A program made the translations under genes and the position numbers. From Brevundimonas sp. UBA6550 (GTDB lineage Bacteria; Pseudomonadota; Alphaproteobacteria; Caulobacterales; Caulobacteraceae): 64,000 bases of DNA. Below, piece by piece: positions 16,646-26,054 of the stretch. Under the pieces are notes generated by a model. That model was not told the DNA's origin. It saw only the letters and a list, made by a program, of their open reading frames with translations, and made no database searches. Position 1 is the first letter of the stretch; each line of letters opens with the position of its first letter. The DNA is taken from positions 632,558-696,557 of the forward strand of contig NZ_DJKE01000012.1 of the NCBI RefSeq assembly GCF_002434505.1, read 5' to 3'.

Positions 16646-18208
16646 CTAGACCGTGGCGGGCGCCGCCTCGCGCTCGGCGGCCTCGATCAGGACGCCGCGC
16701 ACGACCTTGCCGGTCGGGGTGCGCGGCAGCTGGTCCAGGATCATCAGCTGTCGGGGATGCTTGTATCGGGCGATCCGGCTTTCAAGGAAGGTGCGGACGG
16801 TCGCTAGGTCCACGGTCGCGGGGTTCACCCCAGGACGCAGAACGGCCGCCGCCGCGATCCGGCTGCCCCAACGGGCGTCGGGCACGCCGAACACCGCCGT
16901 CTCCTGAATGTCCGGGTGCTCCAGAAGCGCCGCCTCGACCTCTGACGGATAGACGTTCTCGCCGCCGCTGATCATCATGTCGCGGGTGCGATCGACCACG
17001 GTGACCAGGCCCGTCTCGTCCACGAAGCCGGCGTCGCCGGTCATGTACCAGCCGTCGCGGAGCACCTTGGCCGTCTCGGCGGGGCGACGCCAATAGCCGC
17101 CCATGATGGAGGCGCCCCGCAAGGCGATTTCGCCGACCTCGCCCGTGGCGGCTTCCTCGCCACGTTCGTTGAAGACCTTCAGCTCCAGGCCCTTCTGCAC
17201 GCGCCCGGCGGCCCGCAGGGGCGGGTTCTCGCCCAGATGGTCGTCCGGCGCCAGGCTGACGGCCGCCGCCGTGGTTTCGGTCGCCGCATAGACCTGGGTG
17301 AACTGGCAGCCGAACACCTTCATGCCGCGTTGAAGCGTGGGCAGGGAGACGCCCGATCCGCCATAGATGATCGACTGCAGGCGCGCGTGATCCAGCGCCT
17401 GCACCCGCTCGTCGCGGCTCAGCATGTCGATCAGGGTCGGCACCAGCGGCATGCGCGTCACCCCGCCCTGGTCCAGCGCCTTGAGCGCGCTGTCCGGCGA
17501 GAACTCGCGCAGCAGATAGACGGCCCCACCCTGCAGCAGGGTGAACAGGGTGAAGTTCGCGCCGATGGCGTGGAAGACCGGAAGAGCGATCAGGCAGACG
17601 TCGCCCGGCGCCCACTGGCCGATGCCGCTGTCGGCCCAGGCGCGATAGGCCGCCATATGGTTCAGGTGCGTCTGGGGCACGCCCTTGGGCACCCCGGTCG
17701 TGCCGCTGGTGTAGAGTTGCAGGAAGGGCGCGGCGGCGTCGCCGACCGGGGCGATGTCGGCGGCCTCTTGAGCGGCCGAGCGCAGGGAAGGCAGCACGCC
17801 ATCGGCGCCCGCACCCGCGACCCAACCCTTGCGGCCGCCTTCGGCCAGCAGACCGGCGAACTCCTCCGACACGATGACCAGACGCGGCTCGCTGTCGTCA
17901 AGAATGGCCTCGACCTCGCGAATGGCCAGTCGCCAATTCACCACGACCAGGACCGCTCCGATGCGCGCGGCGGCCAGCACCAGCGCCACATAGTCGACGT
18001 GGTTCTTGCCCCACCAGACGATGCGGTCGCCCGGCTTGACGTCCTGGCTCAGCAGGAAGGCCGCCAGCCGATCCCGCTGCTGGGCCATATCCGAGAAACT
18101 ATGGACCTCGTCCTCGAACAGGACCGCAGGGCTTTGGGGATTGGCCTGGACCTGGGCGGCGAAGGCCGCGTCGATCGTGTCGAATTGTTCGAAGGGTGAG
18201 AGCGCCAT
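16646..18208 (-). CDS. Acyl-CoA synthetase (AMP-forming ligase)
   Basis: ANL-superfamily ligase (520 aa) that activates a carboxylic acid to its CoA ester. The P-loop-like LQLYTSGTTGVPKGVPQTH, the VYAATETTAAAVSL motif, GWYMTGDAGFVDETGLVTVV and DRTRDMMISGGENVYPSEVE are all present. The catalytic Lys is in RTPTGKVVRG. Start 18208 has GGAGGA 8 bases upstream. In the cluster it would follow the aldehyde dehydrogenase and feed the hydratases, HSD10-like dehydrogenase and thiolase. Chain-length or aromatic specificity cannot be read. Confidence 0.93.
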   Translation of the reverse strand: MALSPFEQFDTIDAAFAAQVQANPQSPAVLFEDEVHSFSDMAQQRDRLAAFLLSQDVKPGDRIVWWGKNHVDYVALVLAAARIGAVLVVVNWRLAIREVEAILDDSEPRLVIVSEEFAGLLAEGGRKGWVAGAGADGVLPSLRSAAQEAADIAPVGDAAAPFLQLYTSGTTGVPKGVPQTHLNHMAAYRAWADSGIGQWAPGDVCLIALPVFHAIGANFTLFTLLQGGAVYLLREFSPDSALKALDQGGVTRMPLVPTLIDMLSRDERVQALDHARLQSIIYGGSGVSLPTLQRGMKVFGCQFTQVYAATETTAAAVSLAPDDHLGENPPLRAAGRVQKGLELKVFNERGEEAATGEVGEIALRGASIMGGYWRRPAETAKVLRDGWYMTGDAGFVDETGLVTVVDRTRDMMISGGENVYPSEVEAALLEHPDIQETAVFGVPDARWGSRIAAAAVLRPGVNPATVDLATVRTFLESRIARYKHPRQLMILDQLPRTPTGKVVRGVLIEAAEREAAPATV

Positions 18209-18303
18209 TCACTTGTCCTCCACATCGGCGGCGTTCGGACCGGAGATCGGCCCGCCGCTGCCTATCGTTGAACCCGAACCTTTGCCGATCGGATGGGGCC
18301 GCA

Positions 18304-18322
18304 CCCCATACCAAGGTCGGGG
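18304..18322. promoter_or_regulatory. Candidate LAL-regulator box D
   Basis: Read on the minus strand, CCCCGACCTTGGTATGGGG, 95 bases upstream of the acyl-CoA synthetase start. It matches five other boxes in the cluster (consensus CCCC, two bases, CTTT-like core, GTATGGGG). It lacks the CTAG element found 33 bases downstream of the core in boxes A, C and E. Confidence 0.55.
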
Positions 18323-18323
18323 T

Positions 18324-18362
18324 CGCGCGGCGGGCCGCCTGCGTCAGATCGCCCGCCGCGCG
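18324..18362 (-). terminator. Strong hairpin between thiolase and acyl-CoA synthetase
   Basis: CGCGCGGCGGGC at 18324-18335 pairs perfectly with GCCCGCCGCGCG at 18351-18362, a 12-bp G+C stem with a 15-base loop, starting 12 bases after the thiolase stop. There is no T-run, so it may be a weak terminator or an mRNA 3'-end stabiliser. It abuts box D and probably separates two transcription units. Confidence 0.55.
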
Positions 18363-18374
18363 CCTTTGTGACGG

Positions 18375-19547
18375 CTAGAGCGCCTCGATGATGTTCGCGT
18401 TGGAGACGCCGCCCGCCTCGCACATGGTCAGCAGGCCATAGCGCTTGCCCCGCGCCCTGAGGGCATGGACCAGGGTTGCGGTCAGCTTGGCGCCCGAGGC
18501 GCCCAGCGGGTGGCCCAGGGCGATGGCGCCGCCGTTGACGTTCATCCGCTCCGGGTCCGCGCCCAGGGTGTTCGCCCAGGCCACCGGCACGCTGGCGAAG
18601 GCTTCGTTCACCTCGTAAAGGTCGATGTCGTCCAGCGACAGTCCGGTGCGCTCCAGCGCCCGGCGCGTGGCGAAGATCGGCTCTTCCAGCATGATCAGCG
18701 GATCGCCCGCCGTGACCGTCATGTTGTGGATGCGCGCGATCGGCGTCAGGCCGTGGGTCTTGAGCGCGCGTTCGCTGACCACCAGGACGGCGGCGGCGCC
18801 GTCGCAGATCTGGCTGGCGTTGGCGGCCGAGATCACGCCGCCGTCGTGCAGCAGCTTGACCGATCCGATCGACTCCAGGGTGGCGTCATAGCGGATGCCT
18901 TCGTCCCGGCGGTGGACCTGCGGCCCTTCGGGCGTGTCCACCGTCAGTTCGACGATCTCCTTGTCGAAGGCGCCCGCCTCGGTGGCCTCGATGGCGCGGC
19001 GGTGGCTTTCCAGGGCGAAGCGATCCAGGGTGTCGCGGTCGAGTCCGTGCTTCTTGGCCAGCATTTCCGCGCCCAGGAACTGGCTGAAGTTCTGAACGCC
19101 CCATTCGGCCTTCAGCTTGGCGCTCAAAGGCCCTTCGCCGATCCCGGCCTTTTCGTGCAGGGTGAAGTTGGAGAACATCGGCACGCGCGTCATGCTTTCG
19201 GAGCCGGCGGCGATGACCACGTCCTGGACGCCCGACATCACCGCCTGGGCCGCGAAGGACACCGCCTGCTGCGACGAACCGCACTGACGGTCGATGGTCA
19301 CGGCCGGCGTCGAATTGGCCAGACGCGAGGACAGGACGGCGTTGCGGCCGAAGGCGAAGGCCTGTTCGCCGGCCTGCATCACACAGCCCATGATGACGTC
19401 GTCGACCCCTGCCGGGTCCAGCCCGCTGCGCTCGACGACCGCGTTCAGAACCTCCGCGCCCAGATCGACGGGATGCCAGCCCGCCAGCCGTCCCGCGCGC
19501 TTGCCGCCTGCGGTGCGAACCGCCTCAACAATATAGGCCTCAGCCAT
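18375..19547 (-). CDS. Acetyl-CoA C-acyltransferase (thiolase)
   Basis: Thiolase (390 aa) for the last, thiolytic step of beta-oxidation. The acyl-carrying Cys is Cys89 in TIDRQCGSSQQAV. The second-site motifs are NVNGGAIALGHPLGASGAK with the active His, and LLTMCEAGGVSNANIIEAL with the deprotonating Cys. GGAAGG-type ribosome binding precedes the start at 19547. Box E stands about 80 bases upstream, so it is probably its own transcription unit under the LAL regulator. Confidence 0.95.
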   Translation of the reverse strand: MAEAYIVEAVRTAGGKRAGRLAGWHPVDLGAEVLNAVVERSGLDPAGVDDVIMGCVMQAGEQAFAFGRNAVLSSRLANSTPAVTIDRQCGSSQQAVSFAAQAVMSGVQDVVIAAGSESMTRVPMFSNFTLHEKAGIGEGPLSAKLKAEWGVQNFSQFLGAEMLAKKHGLDRDTLDRFALESHRRAIEATEAGAFDKEIVELTVDTPEGPQVHRRDEGIRYDATLESIGSVKLLHDGGVISAANASQICDGAAAVLVVSERALKTHGLTPIARIHNMTVTAGDPLIMLEEPIFATRRALERTGLSLDDIDLYEVNEAFASVPVAWANTLGADPERMNVNGGAIALGHPLGASGAKLTATLVHALRARGKRYGLLTMCEAGGVSNANIIEAL

Positions 19548-19604
19548 GATCCGATCCTTCCGGTGTTGCGAGGGTCAGCCCGGACGCCTCTCCGAACCAG
19601 AGGC

Positions 19605-19649
19605 CTAGGACCGCCCGACGCACCGCGCCCCCGACGAAAGTATGGCGGG
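19605..19649 (-). promoter_or_regulatory. Candidate LAL box E with downstream CTAG promoter element
   Basis: On the minus strand the box at 19628-19649 reads CGCCATACTTTCGTCGGGGG. A CTAG at 19605-19608 begins exactly 33 bases after the A of ACTTT. The same spacing occurs in boxes A and C, suggesting operator plus -10-like element. It precedes the thiolase gene by about 60 bases. Confidence 0.6.
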
Positions 19650-19684
19650 CGCCGACCAGGAGATCGGGTGGGGATCGGGCGGGG

Positions 19685-22354
19685 TCAGATCAGGTGCAGG
19701 TCGCGCGCCAGCCGCACCGCGCTGGCCCGATTGCGGACCTCGATCTTGGAGAACAGGTTATGCAGATGCCATTTGACGGTCGGCACCGCGATGCCCAGAC
19801 GCACGCCGATCTCCTGATTACTCAGGCCGCCGTCCAGGAACTCCAGCATTTCGCGCTCGCGCTCGGTGATCTGGAACCCGGCGTCGTGCGCCTCGGCCGT
19901 CTGGACCAGGCGGGCCTCGGCCCGGACCTCCAGCCCCAGCAGGTCGCAGAACCGCCGCCACGCGCGGGGATCATTGCCCAGAGGCGTGCGCTCTCCGGCC
20001 TCGGCCAGTTGTTTGAACATCGGCTCGATGAAGCGGCGTTCGCGCAGGAACGGCCGGTACAGCCCGTCGCGCACCGCCGTCTCGGCGCACTGGATCACCA
20101 GCCTGAGCGCGGTGGCCTGTTTGCCCATCCGGTACAGGGCCGATGCGCGCAGCAGGGTCAGTTGCATGTCCGCCAACCCCCTGCCCTTGCGCTGGGCGTC
20201 GGTGATCCCCGGCACCAGCAGGTTCAGCGCCTGCTCCAGATTGCCGCGGCGGATCTGAAGGCGGGCCTGGATGCCGATGTTCAGATCGCGCAGTTGCCAG
20301 CCATGCGCCAGGAAGTGCGGGTCCGCGCTCTTGGCCGCGTCCATGCGCGCATCGAACACCGCCACCGCGTCCTCCAGGACCGCCAGGTCCACGTCCTTCT
20401 GGGTCACCGCCTCCAGCCTGTAGGCCTCGCGGATCAGATTGATCGCCGGCGACCGCAGATGGTTCTCCAGCCGACGCTCTTTCCAGTTCAGGCCCAGGGC
20501 GCGCGCCACGGACGCCGCGCAGACGACGATCAGCGGCAGGCCGTGCTCGTCGTCGGACTGTTCCGCCTTCTCAAGGTCCGAAATCGCGCCCTCGTCGTCG
20601 CAGGCGTACCATTCGACCGAGGCCGCCACCAGGCGGGCGACGCGGGCGATGGGGGCGTGCGGCCCCATCAGGGCCTCGACGGTTCGGATCGCCTCCCTGG
20701 CCTTCAGCCCGCCCTCGTTGACCTTGCCCTTCAGCAGACTGGTGAAGGCCGTCAGGGCCAGGACCCAGACCCGGCCATAGGAGAAGTCGGTCTTGTCGAT
20801 GGCGAAGCGGGCGCGGTGCATCGACTGCTGCGCGCTGTCGAACGACCCCTGGGCCAGTTCGGCGACGGCGACGGCGCAGTACATGACGCATTGGTTGAAG
20901 GCCGAACCGGCCGCGCCATCGGCCAGCCAGCGGTCCACCGTCCGCCGCAGGGTCGGCTGATCGTCGCTGAAGGCCGACAGGGTGGCGGAGATCACCGGAT
21001 GGGCCGCGTCGTCCAATCGGTTCTGCACCGCCAGGGCGTCGCGCCAGCGCCCGCTGAACACCAGGCTCCACAGCCACCAATGCTTGACCCCGTCGCTGAG
21101 GTCGGTTCCCCGCTCGACCAGGGTGTCGATCCACTGGGTGAACAGAAACACCTTGCCGTCCAGCGCCAGACGGCGGTCGCCGTAATCCTCGATCATGGCC
21201 AGGACATCGTCGCCCCCTGCCTTCAATGCGTAGCCGATGGCCTGTTCGTGCTCGCCGCGTTTCAGATGCCAGGCGCTGGCCCGCGCATAGACGTCGCGGG
21301 CCGCATCGTCGGCGCCGGCCTGTCGCTGCGACAACAGGAAGTCGCGGAACAGCGAGTGAAAACGGTAGCGGCCCGAACCTTCGACCGTCTCGGTGATGAA
21401 ATAGTCGTTCTTGGGCAGATCCTGAAACCGCTGCTGCGTCTCCTGGCGCCCGAATACGTCGTCGATCATCTCCGCCGTCATCTCCTCCAGCAGGGCGATG
21501 TCGCGAAGAAACGCCTGACGCGGCGCCGGCAGATGATTGAAGAAAGCCTTGCTGAGATAACGGGCCACGTCGGATTTCGGCCCCGACAGGTCCATGCCCC
21601 GCGCGGCGGCGCCATCCGTCTGATCCAGAGCCAGGCGCAGAAGCTGGACCGCCGCCGGCCAGCCCTCGGTCATCTCCACCAGGCCGAACAGGGACAGGGA
21701 CAGATCGCGCCCCCCATCCGGCGCCAGAATCTGGGCCGCCTCGTCATTGGTGAAGGCCAGGTCGCGCGCCCCCAGTCCGGTGAAGGCGCCCGCCATGCGC
21801 CAGGTCTCGAACATGAACTCCGGCACGCCGCGCGACGAGACGACGAAATTGACCAGGTCATCCGTCTCGATCAGCAACTGGTCGAAGAAACGGTTGGTCG
21901 AGGGCGCCTCGATGAAGTTCCAGTTGTCGATCAGGACCACGACCGGCGCGGCGGCGGGTCCGGCCTGCGGCCCCATGCCGACGGTGGCGCGATAGGCCAG
22001 GGAGGCGAAGTCCTCACCCGGCAGGGCCTCGAGCGAGAACAGGCGGGCCAACTGGGCGGTCAGCATCCGCGACAGCCAGGCCGCGTCGCGATCGGCCTCG
22101 GTCACGCTCAGCCATAGGCAGGCCGCGCCCGCGTCGCCCAACGCGCGGAACGCCTCGCTCATCAGCGTCGTCTTGCCATAACCCGATGGGGCGCAGATCA
22201 GGGTCAGGCGCTTGGTCAGGGCCGCCGTCCGCACCCGCTCGGTCAAAGCCGGGCGGGCGATCTGATTGGGATGGGCGCGAGGCGGACGGACATGGGCGGG
22301 CAAGGCGGCGCGTACATCAAGCGCATGCTGACGCCCGTTCAACTCGTCCGTCAT
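19685..22354 (-). CDS. LAL-type (MalT/AlkS-like) LuxR transcriptional regulator
   Basis: Large ATP-binding LuxR regulator (889 aa). The N-terminal STAND-type NTPase has Walker A LICAPSGYGKTTL and a Walker B-like VVVLIDNWNF. The middle is helical and TPR-like (AEQSDDEHGLPL, LRASALYRMGKQATALRLV). The C-terminal GerE helix-turn-helix reads ITEREREMLEFLDGGLSNQE, then IGVRLGIAVPTVKWHLHNLF. ATG at 22354 is chosen over 22435 because GGGGAG lies just upstream. AlkS, the activator of the Pseudomonas alk genes, is of the same family and size, and this gene sits in the middle of a hydroxylase-dehydrogenase-CoA cluster. It is the obvious activator of that cluster; ligand unknown. Confidence 0.9.
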   Translation of the reverse strand: MTDELNGRQHALDVRAALPAHVRPPRAHPNQIARPALTERVRTAALTKRLTLICAPSGYGKTTLMSEAFRALGDAGAACLWLSVTEADRDAAWLSRMLTAQLARLFSLEALPGEDFASLAYRATVGMGPQAGPAAAPVVVLIDNWNFIEAPSTNRFFDQLLIETDDLVNFVVSSRGVPEFMFETWRMAGAFTGLGARDLAFTNDEAAQILAPDGGRDLSLSLFGLVEMTEGWPAAVQLLRLALDQTDGAAARGMDLSGPKSDVARYLSKAFFNHLPAPRQAFLRDIALLEEMTAEMIDDVFGRQETQQRFQDLPKNDYFITETVEGSGRYRFHSLFRDFLLSQRQAGADDAARDVYARASAWHLKRGEHEQAIGYALKAGGDDVLAMIEDYGDRRLALDGKVFLFTQWIDTLVERGTDLSDGVKHWWLWSLVFSGRWRDALAVQNRLDDAAHPVISATLSAFSDDQPTLRRTVDRWLADGAAGSAFNQCVMYCAVAVAELAQGSFDSAQQSMHRARFAIDKTDFSYGRVWVLALTAFTSLLKGKVNEGGLKAREAIRTVEALMGPHAPIARVARLVAASVEWYACDDEGAISDLEKAEQSDDEHGLPLIVVCAASVARALGLNWKERRLENHLRSPAINLIREAYRLEAVTQKDVDLAVLEDAVAVFDARMDAAKSADPHFLAHGWQLRDLNIGIQARLQIRRGNLEQALNLLVPGITDAQRKGRGLADMQLTLLRASALYRMGKQATALRLVIQCAETAVRDGLYRPFLRERRFIEPMFKQLAEAGERTPLGNDPRAWRRFCDLLGLEVRAEARLVQTAEAHDAGFQITEREREMLEFLDGGLSNQEIGVRLGIAVPTVKWHLHNLFSKIEVRNRASAVRLARDLHLI

Positions 22355-22508
22355 GCAGCGCTCCCCCGCCGAATATTCGTCCGCGTTTGGTGCGGGCGTT
22401 CGACCCCGTTTTCCGGGATCGCCATTGCGCGTCATGCCAGCATCCGACTCTCGTCAGGTCAAGAGACGCAGGAGGTCAAGAAACGCGGGCGCCTTCGGGG
22501 CCGCTTGA

Positions 22509-22533
22509 GGGAGGCGCGGTTGGCGCGCCTCCC
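22509..22533 (-). terminator. Hairpin after the cluster TonB receptor
   Basis: GGGAGGCGCG at 22509-22518 pairs perfectly with CGCGCCTCCC at 22524-22533 around a five-base loop, 15 bases past the stop of the receptor gene at 22549. No T-run follows, so termination efficiency is uncertain. Confidence 0.6.
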
Positions 22534-22548
22534 CCCTGTCGTCCTGCG

Positions 22549-24885
22549 TCAGAAACGATATCGGGCGTTCAGGCCGTAGGTCCGCCGCTCGCCGCGCACC
22601 AGGAAGTCCACGCCGATCGAGTTGCGAAGGTCCAGCCCGTAGGAGAAATACTCCTCCTCGAAGATGTTCTTCACATAGGCGCCGATCGACAGCGGTCCGC
22701 GCTCATAGCTGGCCTGGAGGTTAGCGACCCAATAGCCGTCCTGCTGAAGATTGGCGTTGCCGTTCTTGTCGTTGAAGGGCGAAAGCCAGGTGTGGCCGGT
22801 GTAGACCACGTTCGGCCGCAAGATGAAGGCGCTTTCCCCATCGTCGAACAGACGGATTTCCGCATCGGCGTTCAGCGTCATCTCCGGCGCGTTCGAGAAG
22901 ACGTTGCCGCTCAGATCCACGCCCGCCAGCTCCAGCGTCTTGTACTCGCTGTCCAGATAGCCGAAGCCCAGGTTGAAGGTCAGGGCGTTGGTCGCGGCGA
23001 AGGTGGCGTCGAAATCCACGCCCAGCACCTGGCCTTCCGGCGCGTTGCGAAGGAAGGGAACGATGCCGACGATCTCCTGCAACTGCTGATTCTTGTAGTC
23101 GTAGAAGAAGACCGCCCCGTTCATGCGCAGGCGCCGATCCAGGAAGCGGCTCTTCAGGCCGATCTCATAGGCCGTGACCTCTTCCGGCTCGACGAAGGTC
23201 AGCTGCGCCGGCGACGCATAGGCGGTGCCGTTGATCGCGCCGGAGCGATAACCGCGGCTGTAGCTGACATAGGCCAGCACGTCTTCGGCCACATCGTAGT
23301 TGAGGATCAGTCGGCCCGTCACGCTGCTGGAGTCGGTCTCAAGCGACGGGCAGCCCGGCGTATCGGGGCATTTGGAGCCGGGCGGCGCCAGGAAGGGGAT
23401 GAAGTTGAACTGCGGCACGCCGGCGTAGTTGCGGGCGGTCGAGCTGACATCGGTCAGTTCCAGATCGTCGCGCGTATAGCGCAGGCCCGCCGTCAGGGTC
23501 AGCCGGTCGGTGATGTCCCAGTTGCCGTCGCCGTAGATGGCCGCCGACTTGCGGGTCTGGGTGAATCGGTGATCCACGTTGAACCCGCTGAAGACGCCCG
23601 GCACGCCGCCGAACAGGCCCGGATAGGGCGGAGGCGCGAAGATGTTGGGCGGATCGAACGCCGGCAGGCCCGGCACCCCTTCCAGGAAGCCGAAGAAGTC
23701 GTAGGTGTTGAAGGTCTTGTTCTGATCCCAGCCGTAATAGGCGCCGATGATGCCGCGCACCGGGCGGCTGGGATCGGACGCGATACGGATGTCCTGGCTG
23801 AATTGTTCGTAGTCCGAATACCAGTTGATGTTGAACTCATCGACCGGGCCGCCGTCGGCGTCCTGATCGACGCGCAGTTCACCCTTGTCGTAGGCGGTGA
23901 TGGAGATCAGGTCCCAGGCGCCGAGCGCCAGCTTGCCGGTCACCGAAATCCCGCTGGCCTGGGCGCGGTTATGACCGACATAGTTGGTCGCGGTCTCGTA
24001 GAAGCCCATGTCCTTGGGCCGCGAATAGCCGGTGATCGGGTTCACGCCGCCGGGACCCGAACCGATCACGAAGGGCGGCTCGCCGGTCGGATTGCTTTCG
24101 CCGGTATAGGCTCGCACCAGCAAGGACAGGTCGTCCGTCGGCTTCCACAGCAGCGAACCGCGAATGGCGTAGTTGTCGATCGAGCGTTCGTCGGGATTGC
24201 CGGGGAAGAGGTTCTTCAACTGGCCGTCACCCTTTTCGACCGTTCCGGCGATGCGGAAGGCCAGCCGGTCCTCGACCAGGGTCCCGCCCGCCGCGCCTGT
24301 CAGGGACCAGCGGTTGAAGTTGCCGTATCCGCCCTCGACGAAGCCGTTCAGAGGCGCGAATTCGGCCTTGCGGGTGATGATGTTGATGGCGCCGCCGACG
24401 GTGTTGCGGCCGTAAAGCGTGCCCTGCGGCCCCTTGACCACCTCGACCCGCTCCAGATCGAACAGGTTCATGCCCTGGGCGAAGCGGGCGCTGAGATAGA
24501 CCTCGTCCAGATAGACGCCGTTGGGCGACGCCTGGTTGGCGTTGAACTCATTGGCGACCGAAACGCCGCGCAGGCTGAAGTTCGGCTGGGTCTTGCCGTA
24601 TGGCGAACTCACCTGAAGGTTAGGCACGATGGCGGAAAGCGAGGCGGTGTCGACGATCCCCTTGTTCTCCAGGGCCTCGCCGCCGATGGCGTTGATCGCC
24701 ATGGGCACGTCCTGAAGGTTCTGGCTGCGACGGTTCGCCGTCACCACGATATCGTCGACCGTGGCCGCCTGCGGCTCGGCGGGCGGGGTCGGCGACGCCG
24801 TCTGGGCCATCGTTCCCCCGGCGCCGAAGCCGCCCGCCAGGGCGACGCTCAACGCCAGAATCGAAGTCTTCGTCTTGGTCTTCAT
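22549..24885 (-). CDS. TonB-dependent receptor of the catabolic cluster
   Basis: Outer-membrane receptor (778 aa). The signal peptide runs to about GGTMAQ. TonB box and plug follow: TVDDIVVTANRRSQNLQDVP, NLFDLERVEVVKGPQGTLYG and RNTVGGAINIITRKAEF. The barrel ends in TYGLNARYRF. It starts at 24885, where GGAGGG stands seven bases upstream, rather than at 24906. Its plug resembles receptors often encoded with terpene, steroid or hydrocarbon catabolism genes in sphingomonads and Caulobacterales. It lies between the LAL regulator and the monooxygenase reductase, all on the minus strand, with box F just upstream. Uptake of the cluster's hydrophobic substrate is inferred. Confidence 0.92.
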   Translation of the reverse strand: MKTKTKTSILALSVALAGGFGAGGTMAQTASPTPPAEPQAATVDDIVVTANRRSQNLQDVPMAINAIGGEALENKGIVDTASLSAIVPNLQVSSPYGKTQPNFSLRGVSVANEFNANQASPNGVYLDEVYLSARFAQGMNLFDLERVEVVKGPQGTLYGRNTVGGAINIITRKAEFAPLNGFVEGGYGNFNRWSLTGAAGGTLVEDRLAFRIAGTVEKGDGQLKNLFPGNPDERSIDNYAIRGSLLWKPTDDLSLLVRAYTGESNPTGEPPFVIGSGPGGVNPITGYSRPKDMGFYETATNYVGHNRAQASGISVTGKLALGAWDLISITAYDKGELRVDQDADGGPVDEFNINWYSDYEQFSQDIRIASDPSRPVRGIIGAYYGWDQNKTFNTYDFFGFLEGVPGLPAFDPPNIFAPPPYPGLFGGVPGVFSGFNVDHRFTQTRKSAAIYGDGNWDITDRLTLTAGLRYTRDDLELTDVSSTARNYAGVPQFNFIPFLAPPGSKCPDTPGCPSLETDSSSVTGRLILNYDVAEDVLAYVSYSRGYRSGAINGTAYASPAQLTFVEPEEVTAYEIGLKSRFLDRRLRMNGAVFFYDYKNQQLQEIVGIVPFLRNAPEGQVLGVDFDATFAATNALTFNLGFGYLDSEYKTLELAGVDLSGNVFSNAPEMTLNADAEIRLFDDGESAFILRPNVVYTGHTWLSPFNDKNGNANLQQDGYWVANLQASYERGPLSIGAYVKNIFEEEYFSYGLDLRNSIGVDFLVRGERRTYGLNARYRF

Positions 24886-24951
24886 GGTTTCCCTCCATCG
24901 TCGCAATTATCGCGATCTTGAGAGGGTTGTACGCGGCCCGCCGAGGCCTGG

Positions 24952-24972
24952 CCCCATACTTAAGGTTTGGCC
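24952..24972 (-). promoter_or_regulatory. Candidate LAL box F
   Basis: On the minus strand it reads CCAAACCTTAAGTATGGGG with flanking GG and CC. The right half GTATGGGG is identical to box D. It overlaps the stop codon of the reductase gene and lies 67 bases upstream of the receptor start. A weaker CGTAC stands at the offset where A, C and E have CTAG. The flanking CCGAGGCC (24941-24948) and GGCCTCGG (24969-24976) also form an inverted repeat that could act as a terminator. Confidence 0.5.
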
Positions 24973-26039
24973 TCGGCGATATCTTTGAGCCGCGCCTGGG
25001 TTCCGCTGGACATATCCAGGAAGCGATCGGCCAGAATCCGGTCGGACGCCCAACCCTGGGCCGCCAGACTGTCGGCGCAACTGTCGACCATGATCGGCGG
25101 ACCACAGAGATAGGCGTGCCCCGCCCCGCCGCCGAAGCCGTTGAACTGCTCAAGCGCCGAGGCGGCGAATCCACGCATCCCGGTCCAGTCGCTATCCTCG
25201 GCCTCGGCCGACAGGATCGGCGCGAACCGCCAATTCGCAGGCCAGCGCTCGGCCATGGCCTGGATCCGCTCCAGCCCGAACAGATCGGCCTGGGAGCGCA
25301 CCGCCAGGAAGAAATGCACGTCGCGCGTCTGGCCGCTGTCTAGCGCGTGCTGCAGCACGGCCAGGATCGGCGCCAGGCCCGTCCCCCCCGCGACGCACAG
25401 CATCGGCGCCTCGTCTTCCGAAAGGCCGAAACCGCCCAGCGGCCCCTCGACCGTCGCCTTCTCGCCCGTGAAGTCCCTAGCGAACAGCGCCTCGGTGAAC
25501 TGCCCCCCGGGCGCCAGGCGAATCATGAACTCCACCTCCTGCCCGACCTGCGGCCGGCACGGCGTGGCGAACGAGAAGGACCGCGCCACCGGCACGCCCT
25601 CCAGACCGACATGGGCGTACTGGCCGGGCCGATAGCTCATCGGCTCATCCAGCACGATCCGCAGCCCCATGATGTCCGAGGTCAGGCGGGTCTGGCCCGC
25701 CACCCGGCCGGACACCTTGGCGAAGTCCGCCTGAGAGCCCAGATCGACCTCGATGACGACGTCGGTTCGAACCGAACTCTGACAGGCCAGGATATAGCCG
25801 GCCCGCAACTCCTCCCCCGTCAGGGGCGACAGGGCGAAGTCCGTCAGTTCGACGATCTTGCCCTCGGTCAGGCGGCATTTGCAGGCGCCGCAGGTGCCCA
25901 CCGTGCAATTATGCGGAAGCGGCACGCCGGCCAGCAGCGCCTCTTCCAGGAGAACCCCGCCTTTTCTGGCCGAAAACTGGCGGCCCGCCGGCGACACGGT
26001 GATCGTGCGCGGCGGCGCGGGGCGGAACAGATTGAACAT
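24960..26039 (-). CDS. Monooxygenase reductase, XylA/CymAb-like (2Fe-2S, FAD, NADH)
   Basis: Electron-transfer partner of the adjacent hydroxylase (359 aa). An N-terminal plant-type 2Fe-2S domain has Cys45, Cys50, Cys53 and Cys86 (LPHNCTVGTCGACKCRL, then GYILACQSS). The FAD-binding domain has YRPGQYAHVGLEG and ARSFSFATP, and the NADH domain has LCVAGGTGLAPILAVLQ and AYLCGPPIMVD. This N-ferredoxin, C-reductase order and length match XylA of xylene and CymAb of p-cymene monooxygenase, not the separate rubredoxin system of AlkB. It starts 15 bases after the hydroxylase stop, so the two are one operon. Confidence 0.9.
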   Translation of the reverse strand: MFNLFRPAPPRTITVSPAGRQFSARKGGVLLEEALLAGVPLPHNCTVGTCGACKCRLTEGKIVELTDFALSPLTGEELRAGYILACQSSVRTDVVIEVDLGSQADFAKVSGRVAGQTRLTSDIMGLRIVLDEPMSYRPGQYAHVGLEGVPVARSFSFATPCRPQVGQEVEFMIRLAPGGQFTEALFARDFTGEKATVEGPLGGFGLSEDEAPMLCVAGGTGLAPILAVLQHALDSGQTRDVHFFLAVRSQADLFGLERIQAMAERWPANWRFAPILSAEAEDSDWTGMRGFAASALEQFNGFGGGAGHAYLCGPPIMVDSCADSLAAQGWASDRILADRFLDMSSGTQARLKDIAEAKP

Positions 26040-26054
26040 CGTCGGCTAACCTGA

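Noticed and set aside
19694..22117. An 807-codon open frame on the plus strand
   Set aside because: Antisense to the LuxR-type regulator, with no domain of its own.
22186..24921. A 911-codon open frame on the plus strand
   Set aside because: It runs opposite a complete TonB-dependent receptor and part of the LAL regulator; composition is that of a reverse-strand shadow.
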